From: a virus | DNA length: 63,426 nt | Direction: 5' to 3' (one strand) | Virus record (IMG/VR): IMGVR_UViG_3300027396_000028 | Span: 1-63,426 of that record | In this document: positions 1 to 7,340 of the stretch, piece after piece | Layout of the letters: each line of letters begins with the position of its first letter | Position numbering within the stretch: the stretch's first letter is position 1 | Made by a program: the position numbers and the translations under genes | Notes under the pieces: generated by a model | What the model was told of the DNA's origin: nothing | The model's database searches: none | Seen by the model: only the letters and a program-made list of their open reading frames with translations

Positions 1-11
1 ACTTTGAAGTC

Positions 12-197
12 ATGACTGGTCTCTTACAGGAACTAGGATGGCGCAAAGTCGTTCTCTCTCCCATGACGCACGAAAAAGGCGAAGCTATCGATCGTTGGGT
101 CAAAGACAACTGTAAAGACCGTGTACACACTATGGGTTTGGTTTGGGTTTTCGAAAACGACAAAGAAGCCAATTGGTTTACTCTAAAATGGGCGTAA
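12..197 (+). CDS. Small KWA-module protein 1, possibly 5'-truncated
   Basis: Unrecognised small phage protein. The frame stays open to the first bases of the window, so the gene may begin outside it. Its C-terminus (VFENDKEANWFTLKWA) carries a motif that recurs at the ends of four other small proteins in the first 2.2 kb: an aromatic/F pair, a polar stretch with D/E-A, then F-x-L-K-W-A. A W-x4-C element (WVKDNC) precedes it. The stop TAA is directly followed by the next ATG, suggesting translational coupling. No catalytic motif is visible. Confidence 0.6.
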   Translation: MTGLLQELGWRKVVLSPMTHEKGEAIDRWVKDNCKDRVHTMGLVWVFENDKEANWFTLKWA

Positions 198-587
198 ATG
201 AAAATACATCCTTGGCAAATAGATATGCTTGATAAAATGACAAAATACAAAGGGCGCGGCATGGTACAGGTAACTGGTAGACAGATCGGTAAAAGCATGG
301 TATCGGCATTAAACGCTGTCTTTCGTGATGTCTATTATCCACAGCTTACAGATATAGTGTTATCTGAAGGTAAAGTCTACGGTGCTAGATACTATACCGC
401 ACAGCCTATAGGCGGCAACTGGCACGAAATGACCGCATGGTGTTTAGAACATTTTGGTTCTTCTGGAAGCAACATGTGGGGAGAAGATAAGGCTCCCGAA
501 CCTGCTGAACGTTGGTATATGAATAATCGCAAGTTTTGGTTCCGCGATGAAATGGATCGTATGATTTTTGTGTTGAAGTGGAGATAA
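198..587 (+). CDS. KWA-module protein 2 with a terminase-like Walker A segment
   Basis: A 129-residue protein of unknown function. Residues about 15-33 (KYKGRGMVQVTGRQIGKSM) look like the Walker A region of phage large-terminase or helicase ATPases, but no Walker B or nuclease domain follows, so it cannot be a whole terminase. The C-terminal half ends in a divergent copy of the local module (KFWFRDEMDRMIFVLKWR), preceded by AWCLEHF. It starts immediately after the TAA of protein 1. Either a small fusion or a relic of a longer ATPase. Confidence 0.65.
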   Translation: MKIHPWQIDMLDKMTKYKGRGMVQVTGRQIGKSMVSALNAVFRDVYYPQLTDIVLSEGKVYGARYYTAQPIGGNWHEMTAWCLEHFGSSGSNMWGEDKAPEPAERWYMNNRKFWFRDEMDRMIFVLKWR

Positions 588-588
588 C

Positions 589-870
589 ATGAAAAAGAAA
601 AGGCTATTGACAGATAGAGAAGGACAGTATCAATTGCCTTTTGGAATGATCGGATTATCTTGGTCGCGAACACGAGAACATCCTATCACTTTAGAATGCC
701 AGGCTCTTTACGAAAACGGTGCCGTGACTATGACTGGACTTAGAGAAGAAACATTTGTAGAAATAGCCAACTGGTGTTCAGAACACAACTGCGGTAAACG
801 CATGGCTTGGAACCAATTTCAATTCAAAAGTGAAAAACAAGTAACTATGTTTTTGTTAAAATGGGCGTAA
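589..870 (+). CDS. Small KWA-module protein 3
   Basis: A 93-residue protein of unknown function. It has the paired elements seen in its neighbours: NWCSEHNC around the last third and QFQFKSEKQVTMFLLKWA at the C-terminus. A GGAG ribosome binding site lies inside the end of the previous gene. The codons for K-W-A plus stop (AAATGGGCGTAA) contain, out of frame, the ATG used by the next gene. Confidence 0.65.
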   Translation: MKKKRLLTDREGQYQLPFGMIGLSWSRTREHPITLECQALYENGAVTMTGLREETFVEIANWCSEHNCGKRMAWNQFQFKSEKQVTMFLLKWA

Positions 871-1112
871 AAGTAGCTGACATCAGATCTATACTATCTA
901 CACGATCTCGCGCCACGTTTCCTTATAGGATTAATTTTGATACTGTGGGTTACGAAACTTTGCCGAAGATGAACAAGTGGTGCGAAGAACAGTGTAAAGG
1001 ATTATGGAGAGCTCAATCAGTACATGCTCTTTACTGGCAGTTTGAAAATGATCACGATGCTACTATGTTTATGTTAAAATGGGCCAATGCTGAAGGGAAC
1101 AAAATAAAATGA
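861..1112 (+). CDS. Small KWA-module protein 4
   Basis: An 83-residue protein of unknown function. Its ATG lies within the K-W-A codons of the preceding gene in another frame. It has KWCEEQC and QFENDHDATMFMLKWA, the clearest copy of the module, followed by a short charged tail. It overlaps the next gene by 4 nt. Close resemblance to proteins 1 and 7 suggests tandem duplication. Confidence 0.65.
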   Translation: MGVKVADIRSILSTRSRATFPYRINFDTVGYETLPKMNKWCEEQCKGLWRAQSVHALYWQFENDHDATMFMLKWANAEGNKIK

Positions 1113-1600
1113 ATATCTATGTCGACATGGACGATGTTGTAGCCGATTGGTTTGGCTATGCTAGAGAATATCTTAACGAACCTTTGTTCAAGGACGGAGA
1201 CATACTGCCAGACGCTACTTGGCAAAAGCTCAAAGATGATCAACGCATGTATAGCAAACTACCAGTCAAGGAAGGAGCATACCAATTGATCAATTGGTTA
1301 ACTGCTTATGCTACAGAACATGCCTGTGGTCTATACTTCTTAACTGCTATCCCCAAAGGCAACGACATGCCTTGGGCGCCAACTGACAAAATATTTTGGG
1401 CTAACAAATATTTTCCACAAGTGCCTGTATTCTTGGGACCATACAGTTTCGACAAATGGGTTCGCTGCCAACCCGGAGATATCTTGATCGACGATCGCAA
1501 ATCTAACTGTGAAGATTGGAAACGTGCCGGAGGCAGGGCACACATGTATAGATCTTGGGAAGAATGTAAGCCATGGCTGGAAGAGACCCTTGGGGTGTAA
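1109..1600 (+). CDS. 5'(3')-deoxyribonucleotidase-like HAD phosphatase
   Basis: A 163-residue HAD-superfamily protein of the NT5C type, which dephosphorylates (deoxy)nucleoside monophosphates in the cytoplasm. The N-terminus YVDMDDVVADW contains the nucleophile and acid-base aspartates (DxD) followed by V. Near residue 130 LIDDRKSNCEDW supplies the metal-binding DD motif, and a Gly-rich turn follows (RAGGRAHMY). Length is about normal for phage members. Likely role in nucleotide salvage or pool control. It starts in a 4-nt overlap and its end overlaps the next start by 28 nt. Confidence 0.85.
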   Translation: MNIYVDMDDVVADWFGYAREYLNEPLFKDGDILPDATWQKLKDDQRMYSKLPVKEGAYQLINWLTAYATEHACGLYFLTAIPKGNDMPWAPTDKIFWANKYFPQVPVFLGPYSFDKWVRCQPGDILIDDRKSNCEDWKRAGGRAHMYRSWEECKPWLEETLGV

Positions 1601-1953
1601 GCGATAGGATGATCAACCATTGGCTACACGAATCGTGGTGTAGCCAAGATCCTGGCAGGATTCGATATCCTGTGATAAACAACTATATGCTTATAGATGA
1701 CAAACTGTACGAAGTAAAAGAAATCACAGTACATGAGTTTACCATGGGCGATGTAGAAGATCCTGATCTATATGCTGCCGAACCTTTATACAATTGGCAA
1801 AAAAGTGAACAAGGGCAATGGGTAATGAAAAATGCTCTCGAAACCCCCAGTTGGTACAGGATGACGGACCATGTAGCATTTGGATACAAGTATGCCATAC
1901 GTGCTAAATTCATAGGTCCAAAAATCACTGAGTGGTATCTTAAATTCAAATGA
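1573..1953 (+). CDS. Conserved phage protein, unknown function
   Basis: A 126-residue protein without a recognised domain. Notable features are HESWCSQDP near residue 20 and a long stretch rich in D/E and aromatics (EFTMGDVEDPDLYAAEP). The C-terminus ends TEWYLKFK, faintly like the KWA ends of its neighbours. ATG 1573 lies inside the previous gene; ATG 1609 is an alternative start. It overlaps the next gene by ATGA. Confidence 0.6.
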   Translation: MAGRDPWGVSDRMINHWLHESWCSQDPGRIRYPVINNYMLIDDKLYEVKEITVHEFTMGDVEDPDLYAAEPLYNWQKSEQGQWVMKNALETPSWYRMTDHVAFGYKYAIRAKFIGPKITEWYLKFK

Positions 1954-2183
1954 AAGTAGTTGCCTATGGTCAACTTAATCTTTTAGACGATCAACGACTG
2001 ATGTCGTTGCTCGATACATATCATCCAATAAAGTCTTTCGATGATCAATTTCCAGAAAAATTAGTTTGGTGTTTGGAACACTGTAATAGCAAATTTAGAG
2101 ATATCAAAGATGAAAATTATCGAATTTGGTATTTCCAAAATGAGCATGATGCTACTATGTTTGCTATGCGATGGGCTTCTTGA
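1950..2183 (+). CDS. Small KWA-module protein 5
   Basis: A 77-residue protein of unknown function, the fifth copy of the local module: VWCLEHC followed by WYFQNEHDATMFAMRWAS at the C-terminus. It starts in an ATGA overlap with the previous stop and is the last gene before a strong sigma70-type promoter, which overlaps its final codon and stop. Confidence 0.65.
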   Translation: MKVVAYGQLNLLDDQRLMSLLDTYHPIKSFDDQFPEKLVWCLEHCNSKFRDIKDENYRIWYFQNEHDATMFAMRWAS

Positions 2184-2208
2184 CTTTTCAATTTAGCTGT
2201 GCTATAAT
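2180..2208 (+). promoter_or_regulatory. Sigma70-type promoter
   Basis: TTGACT, 17-nt spacer, TATAAT, with an extended -10 (TGC before TATAAT). It is followed by AAGGAG and ATG 2232. Would be read by host RNA polymerase as an early promoter. Confidence 0.85.
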
Positions 2209-2231
2209 ATAGAACACTTAAAGGAGTCTAT

Positions 2232-2633
2232 ATGAAAATCGGTTTCAGTCTCGGTCGTTGTGTTCGTGACATCGTCGAAGGATATCTGTCTGTGGATGAT
2301 GTAGCATTTATCATAGCGGCTACAGCTATCGATGATGAAAAGCATCTAGTAGGTGTTATCAAAAATTATATGGGGCGCCCCGGATATCTATACGGGCTTG
2401 ACGAAGAAATCTGTTTAGATGTAGCACATCAGTTATGGTATGCTAATAAGATCCTACAGCCTCGCAAGCAAGGTATTATGCGACACATGCAACCTGAAAA
2501 CGCAATTTGGGTAGACATGTATCCTACACAACTAAGTGAAAACGAATCTGTCAAGAAAGCCTGGGACGCTTATCGTTTCATGTTACACATGACAGAAAAT
2601 GTTGATAACGAAGCTATGGAGGCATTCCAATAG
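2232..2633 (+). CDS. Conserved marine-phage protein, unknown function
   Basis: A 133-residue protein starting FSLGRCVRDIVEGY after the first residues, with LDVAHQLWYANKILQPRK in the middle and VKKAWDAYRFML near the C-terminus. I recognise the pattern from T4-like marine phages but know no function. The start has a strong AAGGAG site and lies directly downstream of the sigma70 promoter, so it is probably an early gene. The next gene starts in a TAGTG overlap. Confidence 0.75.
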   Translation: MKIGFSLGRCVRDIVEGYLSVDDVAFIIAATAIDDEKHLVGVIKNYMGRPGYLYGLDEEICLDVAHQLWYANKILQPRKQGIMRHMQPENAIWVDMYPTQLSENESVKKAWDAYRFMLHMTENVDNEAMEAFQ

Positions 2634-2890
2634 TGAAAGATAAATTACGAGAATTGTTAAAACATCTCAAACCTTCAAATCTAGATAAAGAAACTTTGCC
2701 CGTAGTGGTCATAGTTCTTGTCTGCGCAGGAATATTGTTGTTTAGCGATCTTGGTAAAGGCAGTACCAGAGTCTATGATTGTCGCCTAGCTGAAATCAGT
2801 CCAGACTTTCCACCAAAGGTCAGAGATGAGTGCCGCAAGCGTAGAATGGAATACCAAAAAAACAGTAACGAAAACGCACAAGGAATCTAA
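2633..2890 (+). CDS. Small single-pass membrane protein
   Basis: An 85-residue protein starting with GTG that overlaps the previous TAG. A basic N-terminus precedes a hydrophobic helix at about residues 22-41 (LPVVVIVLVCAGILLF), followed by a charged, Lys-rich tail with two cysteines (YDCRLAE and RDECRKRR). Predicted single transmembrane segment in the inner membrane. Function unknown. Confidence 0.6.
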   Translation: MKDKLRELLKHLKPSNLDKETLPVVVIVLVCAGILLFSDLGKGSTRVYDCRLAEISPDFPPKVRDECRKRRMEYQKNSNENAQGI

Positions 2891-2891
2891 T

Positions 2892-3149
2892 ATGTTTTTT
2901 AAAAGAAACCGAAAGGAAAATGTAATGACGTCAAATTCACAGCCTCCGACAAAAGAAACCCGAGAAGAATACTTTAGAGTAGGCGCCACTACAGATGGAC
3001 GTACCACTTTGACGTTGACAGATGGTACTACCAGCATGACGCTGACTATGAACCAACTAGCTTGTGAGCAGATGATTCGTATGATTAGAGCTACGTATGT
3101 CGAAGAGCAAAAAAATGAAGTAACCGAGGAAGCAAAGGAAGAAGCATGA
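2892..3149 (+). CDS. Small acidic-tailed phage protein
   Basis: Start chosen at ATG 2892, preceded by AAGGAAT; an upstream in-frame ATG at 2826 lies within the preceding gene and lacks a good site. The 85-residue product has a basic N-terminus, a Thr-rich middle (TTDGRTTLTLTDGTT) that looks like short beta strands, and a Glu-rich C-terminal tail. Function unknown. Confidence 0.6.
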   Translation: MFFKRNRKENVMTSNSQPPTKETREEYFRVGATTDGRTTLTLTDGTTSMTLTMNQLACEQMIRMIRATYVEEQKNEVTEEAKEEA

Positions 3150-3682
3150 TCACCCTCAAGCAATGGTTGGAAGTCTGTGACTATCGCATCACTGAAGGTA
3201 GCGATTACCAATGGCAATGTTTTGGCCCTACAGCCTATCGTCTAGATAGCTGGAACGGTGACCACGACGGACATACAGTCACTATCTTGTTTGATACTGC
3301 TACACAAGAAGTCTATCAAGTGGAAGCATTTGACTACAAGCGTGAACGTGCTTATCGTATGACCAATCCAGAATACCTCGAAGCGTTTGAAGCCGAATGT
3401 AAACAACGTGCCGTTATCGACGAAGCATGGGAACGCGACGACGGTACACCGGTCAAGTTCACCGATCTTGATGTTGAAGAAGATTGGATCGAAAAAGCCG
3501 TTGCTATCGTTAACGAAGAAGATTACGACACCCGAGTACAGGTGCCAGTTAACTTCACAGATGAAGAATTGCTTACTTATATGAAGATGGCTCATGAACG
3601 CGACATGACTTTTAACGAGTTTGTCGAACACGCACTCAAGTCAGCTATAGAGGCACATGATGAACTTACAGCAGATAATTGA
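3146..3682 (+). CDS. Conserved phage protein with a C-terminal RHH-like helix pair
   Basis: A 178-residue protein. The N-terminal two thirds are acidic and contain a beta-rich stretch (HTVTILFDTATQEVYQVEAF). The C-terminus, VPVNFTDEELLTYMKMAHER then MTFNEFVEHALKSAI, has the strand-helix-turn-helix look of small phage proteins distantly like ribbon-helix-helix folds. DNA binding is not demonstrated. It overlaps the previous stop by ATGA. Confidence 0.65.
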   Translation: MITLKQWLEVCDYRITEGSDYQWQCFGPTAYRLDSWNGDHDGHTVTILFDTATQEVYQVEAFDYKRERAYRMTNPEYLEAFEAECKQRAVIDEAWERDDGTPVKFTDLDVEEDWIEKAVAIVNEEDYDTRVQVPVNFTDEELLTYMKMAHERDMTFNEFVEHALKSAIEAHDELTADN

Positions 3683-3824
3683 TTCTATAGCATCTCTAAA
3701 CGATCAAGAATTGCTCGAGTTAGCTGAGGGTCTATTTAAATATGATCCTGTATTGGCAAGTGATCTAGAATTCTTGATACATGTCTGCCAAATGGACGAA
3801 ACTTTTTCTAAGGAAGATTTATGA
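3660..3824 (+). CDS. Small helical protein (54 aa)
   Basis: A short open frame filling the gap before the UDP-sugar dehydrogenase. It starts at the second ATG of ATGATG with AGAGG upstream and ends TGA inside the ATGA that starts the next gene. The product is acidic and helical (ELLELAEGLFKYDP, DLEFLIHVCQMDE). The overlap on both sides supports a real gene. Function unknown. Confidence 0.55.
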   Translation: MNLQQIIDSIASLNDQELLELAEGLFKYDPVLASDLEFLIHVCQMDETFSKEDL

Positions 3825-4573
3825 TAGTTGTTTTCGGCAAAGGTATAGTAGGTCAAGCCACAGGTCTTGTTTTTAACAAGGAAGTGTCTTATATAGATCC
3901 AGCATTTGGTTTATCTATCGATGATCTTAAACCATATAAACATGCTGTGATCACTGTGCCTACACCTGCGGCCGAACATGGACTAGATCATTCTGGTATA
4001 GTTAGATGTATCGACGAACTTAAACAAAAAGGGTTTGGTGGTATTGTGATCATACGTTCTACCTGCCAAACTGAGTTTCTTGCCAACATAAGCGATCATT
4101 ATCATTCTGTCGTTTATTGGCCAGAATTCTTACGTGAAGAAAATTACAAATATGAAGCCATCCATCCTAGTATCGTTGTGTTAGGTGGATCCAATCATAT
4201 GTGTCAGTCTGTTGAATCTCTGCTTAAAGAATATCAACATGGTACACGATCTAAATGGCATCTGACAGATATCGTAACTGCCAGTATCATAAAGCTAGGT
4301 TTGAACACAGCATTAGCAGCCAAAATAACCATGTTCAACAGCTTATATTCCATAGCAGAAAAAAATGAAGCAAATTGGAATGTAATACACGATGCTATCT
4401 GCGAAGATTGGCGTATCGGTTTTGGGCAAAGCGAAGTACCTGGGCCAGATGGCAAAGTCGGGTTCGGGGGTAAATGTCTACCAAAAGATGTAGCTACTAT
4501 GGCTAATATGGATGTGGACAACGTTTACCTTCAATCGATAATGTCGTATAATAAACTACTAAGGGATGAGTGA
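3821..4573 (+). CDS. Short UDP-glucose/GDP-mannose dehydrogenase-like protein
   Basis: A 250-residue Rossmann protein: GKGIVGQATG at residues 7-16 binds NAD, followed by VITVPTP, WPEFLREENY and the catalytic-cysteine motif GFGGKCLPKD with Cys219. The family oxidises nucleotide sugars to uronates and usually has about 400 residues. This copy stops soon after the catalytic Cys and lacks the C-terminal sugar-nucleotide-binding domain. Likely involved in sugar or capsule chemistry. Whether it is active without the last domain is unclear. Confidence 0.8.
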   Translation: MIVVFGKGIVGQATGLVFNKEVSYIDPAFGLSIDDLKPYKHAVITVPTPAAEHGLDHSGIVRCIDELKQKGFGGIVIIRSTCQTEFLANISDHYHSVVYWPEFLREENYKYEAIHPSIVVLGGSNHMCQSVESLLKEYQHGTRSKWHLTDIVTASIIKLGLNTALAAKITMFNSLYSIAEKNEANWNVIHDAICEDWRIGFGQSEVPGPDGKVGFGGKCLPKDVATMANMDVDNVYLQSIMSYNKLLRDE

Positions 4574-4938
4574 CTGAAATGATAACAGACGAAGTTATAG
4601 TAATTTTGGCGTTGTTAGCTATCAAGCACTTTTTGATAGATTTTGTTTTCCAAACTAACGAACAGGTAAAACAAAAAGGTGTATATGGTAATCTAGTGGG
4701 TATCACACATAGTTTCCAACACGGAGTTGGTACTATTATAGTTTTCCTGATCTATCTGAACTTTTGGTTTTCTCTAATCTTTGCTATTTTTGACAGTCTT
4801 ATACATTATCATATAGATTGGATTAAATCTAAATTCGGTGAAAAGGATATCACCAAAAAATCTTTTTGGATTTGGTTCGGCGGTGATCAACTTTTACACT
4901 GGATGACTTACATTTGGTTTATATGGATCTTACTCTAG
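4570..4938 (+). CDS. DUF3307-like integral membrane protein
   Basis: A 122-residue protein with about three hydrophobic segments. The conserved pattern is a His/Asp in the first helix (LAIKHFLIDFVFQT), a His pair in the middle (ITHSFQHGVGT) and H-Y-H-x-D-W plus a final GGDQLLHW. This His/Asp pattern fits the DUF3307 membrane family, whose function is unknown. GTG 4570 overlaps the previous TGA; ATG 4579 is an equally possible start. Confidence 0.7.
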   Translation: MTEMITDEVIVILALLAIKHFLIDFVFQTNEQVKQKGVYGNLVGITHSFQHGVGTIIVFLIYLNFWFSLIFAIFDSLIHYHIDWIKSKFGEKDITKKSFWIWFGGDQLLHWMTYIWFIWILL

Positions 4939-4959
4939 GCTAAGTAATACAAATACTAT

Positions 4960-5532
4960 ATGGAGCCAAGGTTGAAAAAATTCCACGAGTTCAACGCAGA
5001 AGATCGCATTGACCTCAAACTATTAGAGAATTCGATGTATTTCCTCACGGGCGAAATCGATGAAGAAACTATCACACCCGCTATCAAATGGATCACTTAC
5101 GAGAATCTCGAATCTAAAGACAAGGTTCTGACCCTTTATATAAATTCTACGGGTGGTGATCTGTATCAAGCATTTGCTCTAATAGATGTCATGCGCTCTA
5201 GTCCACATACGATTAGAACCGTCGCTATAGGTTGCGCCATGAGCGCAGCTTTCTTGATTTTTACCAGCGGTGATAGAGGACAGAGATACGTGTCCAAAAA
5301 TGCCAGTTTGATGTGTCATCAATTCACTGAAACTATGGATGCTAAATATCATGACCTTAAAGCCACTATGAGAGAAAATGATTTGTGTAATGACAAGATG
5401 CTAAACATTTTGAAAGAAGCTACAGGATTAGCACCTAGCGTGATAAAGAAGAAACTTCTAGCAGCCAGTGATGTATATCTCACAGTTGAAGAAGCAATTG
5501 GATTGAATATCGCAGATCATCTGTTGTCATAA
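4960..5532 (+). CDS. clpP: ClpP-like serine protease
   Basis: A 190-residue ClpP/SppA-fold protease. The substrate-binding strand [19 protein letters not shown], nucleophile Ser95 in [14 protein letters not shown], catalytic His120 in LMCHQF and Asp171 in [10 protein letters not shown] all align with the ClpP triad. ClpP forms a two-ring barrel that degrades proteins with a AAA+ partner. None is visible here, so it may use a host ClpX/ClpA or act as a prohead or shutoff protease. TTG 4972, with GGAG upstream, is an alternative start. It overlaps infA by one base. Confidence 0.88.
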   Translation: MEPRLKKFHEFNAEDRIDLKLLENSMYFLTGEIDEETITPAIKWITYENLESKDKVLTLYINSTGGDLYQAFALIDVMRSSPHTIRTVAIGCAMSAAFLIFTSGDRGQRYVSKNASLMCHQFTETMDAKYHDLKATMRENDLCNDKMLNILKEATGLAPSVIKKKLLAASDVYLTVEEAIGLNIADHLLS

Positions 5533-5747
5533 TGGCTAAGCAAGATCTTATTACTGCCGAGGGGAAGGTCGTTGACGTTCTTCCGAATACGATGTTTAAG
5601 GTTCAGCTAAATGAGGGACCGAATATTATCGCTCATTTGAGCGGTAAGATGAGACAGAATAACATAAAGGTGTTATTGGGCGATGAAGTCAAAATAGAGC
5701 TTAGTGTATATGACCTCTCTAAAGGACGCATTATTTACAGAAAGTGA
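5532..5747 (+). CDS. infA: Translation initiation factor IF-1
   Basis: A 71-residue OB-fold protein matching bacterial IF-1 nearly end to end: [39 protein letters not shown] and [14 protein letters not shown]-1 binds the A site of the 30S subunit and works with IF-2 and IF-3 in start-site selection. The size is that of the host protein and key RNA-contacting positions look intact. It overlaps the ClpP stop (TAATG). Codons such as CCG, ACG and GAG are commoner than in neighbours, which may point to fairly recent acquisition from a bacterium. Confidence 0.93.
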   Translation: MAKQDLITAEGKVVDVLPNTMFKVQLNEGPNIIAHLSGKMRQNNIKVLLGDEVKIELSVYDLSKGRIIYRK

Positions 5748-6372
5748 TATCATTGATCCCTTTTGGGTGATACGATATCTCGAAAATCATGTTCCTCTAG
5801 AAAAGATCAGTGCTAAATCTCTGATACAGATCATACGCAGAATGAAGCGCCGCCATATGGTAGGCATCAAAGTAACTTATCGTAGAGTGTCAGGATTAAA
5901 GGATTGTTTTACCATACACGGATTCTACGAAAAAACTCATAAGAAATCTATAGAGCTACAGGTCTGCTGTTCTAGCGAAAAGAAAAAATTCAATCTCACA
6001 GAAAAACTACACAGGCTGTTGATCAACGAAATAGCCGATGCTCTGTGTCACGAGAGCATACATAGATATCAATTTCAATTTAAAGACTATCAAGAAAGCT
6101 GTATACACAACGGCACTGAAGAACAGATCTATTACAGCGATAAAGATGAAATGTTCTGTTTCGCTGTAAACATAGCTCACAATCTTTATAGGCAATACGG
6201 AATAGAGTCATTAAGACAGTTACAACATCTTACCGAAGCTGTTAAGTTTGATCCTTATCTAGCAGACTACTATAGCCTGTTTTCACACACTAAGATTTTT
6301 AATAAGGTAATTAAAATGGTATACCTTAACATTCTCGCCATAGACAGAGGAGAGATATGTCATAGACCATGA
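5710..6372 (+). CDS. HExxH metallopeptidase-like protein
   Basis: A 220-residue protein. [13 protein letters not shown] near residues 112-124 contains HExxH, the zinc-binding and catalytic motif of gluzincin-type peptidases, and an acidic stretch about 30 residues on ([11 protein letters not shown]) could give the third ligand. The N-terminus is basic ([10 protein letters not shown]). ATG 5710 lies inside infA in another frame; GTG 5704 is an alternative. It follows ClpP and IF-1 in one overlapping unit. Protease activity is inferred from the motif only. Confidence 0.6.
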   Translation: MTSLKDALFTESDIIDPFWVIRYLENHVPLEKISAKSLIQIIRRMKRRHMVGIKVTYRRVSGLKDCFTIHGFYEKTHKKSIELQVCCSSEKKKFNLTEKLHRLLINEIADALCHESIHRYQFQFKDYQESCIHNGTEEQIYYSDKDEMFCFAVNIAHNLYRQYGIESLRQLQHLTEAVKFDPYLADYYSLFSHTKIFNKVIKMVYLNILAIDRGEICHRP

Positions 6373-7340
6373 TTAAAGAAATTCCATTCAACAACATAAA
6401 ACATTTCGGTCAAATCAATATGTTAGATCGCCCTTTATTCAACATCAGTTGGATACTAGGGCGTTTTTGTAACTACAAGTGTTCTTACTGTTGGCCATAT
6501 GCTAACAGTGATAAGTTAGATTTCCAAAGCATCGATGTTTATAAAAGAACAGTAGATGAAATCAAAAGACAGGCAAGGCTGAATGGTTTCAATGAATTCC
6601 ACTGGAGTTTCAGCGGAGGAGAACCTACGACTTTCAAACAGTTGTTGGAACTGACTAGACACCTCGACGAAATGGAAAGCAGCTATCAAAGCATACACAT
6701 GACTACTAATCTAAGTCCTAGCATCAACTGGTGGAAGTCTTGGGCTAACGCTGTGAGCATGTTACAAAGAAAAAGTATTACTGCCAGCTATCATGCTGAG
6801 TTTGCCAAAGAATCAGAGTTTGGAGACAAGTGTCTGAAGCTGATGGATGAGTTTGTGTACGTGACTGTAAATCAAGTCATGGTGCCAGAACAGTTTTTTG
6901 AACTTTATGAACGCTGCGAACGTTTACACAAGAGAGGAATCAATGTTACTCTTAAACCACAGAGCAACGAAACTGCTAGTGCCATCGTAGATGGATACAC
7001 GCCAGAGATGATCAACATAATGAAGCAGGGATTCCCACAGAAAGCATTTGATGAAAACATTTATCAGATAAGATTAAATGATGGTGGACAAGACTATCTA
7101 TTTGATCAAGCAGAAAGATTCAATGCGTTTGGATTTAATAGTTTTAAAGGATGGGACTGTAATAGCGGATATCAAAGTCTAGTAATAAGAGGTAACGAAG
7201 TCAGGCGAGGTTATAGCTGTAGAGAAGAACCGATTGGCACCCTAGACTCATTCCAATTGTTTGCCAAACCTATGCCCTGTGTTACTGAAAGATGCGTAAG
7301 TAGTGCTGACAGCAAGATACCAAAGATAAAAAATGTTTAA
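6369..7340 (+). CDS. Radical SAM protein
   Basis: A 323-residue radical SAM enzyme. Cys34-x3-Cys38-x2-Cys41 (CNYKCSYC) binds the [4Fe-4S] cluster that cleaves S-adenosylmethionine, and FSGGEPT supplies the GGEP motif. Late cysteines (WDCNSG, YSCREEP, MPCVTERCVSS) resemble a SPASM/twitch-type auxiliary site. Substrate unknown. Starts in an ATGA overlap and overlaps the next radical SAM gene by 8 nt. Related in layout to the enzyme at 13873. Confidence 0.85.
   Translation: MIKEIPFNNIKHFGQINMLDRPLFNISWILGRFCNYKCSYCWPYANSDKLDFQSIDVYKRTVDEIKRQARLNGFNEFHWSFSGGEPTTFKQLLELTRHLDEMESSYQSIHMTTNLSPSINWWKSWANAVSMLQRKSITASYHAEFAKESEFGDKCLKLMDEFVYVTVNQVMVPEQFFELYERCERLHKRGINVTLKPQSNETASAIVDGYTPEMINIMKQGFPQKAFDENIYQIRLNDGGQDYLFDQAERFNAFGFNSFKGWDCNSGYQSLVIRGNEVRRGYSCREEPIGTLDSFQLFAKPMPCVTERCVSSADSKIPKIKNV

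Noticed and set aside
198-587. Large terminase subunit from the GRQIGKS segment
   Set aside because: Only the Walker A region is present; no Walker B, coupling or nuclease motifs.
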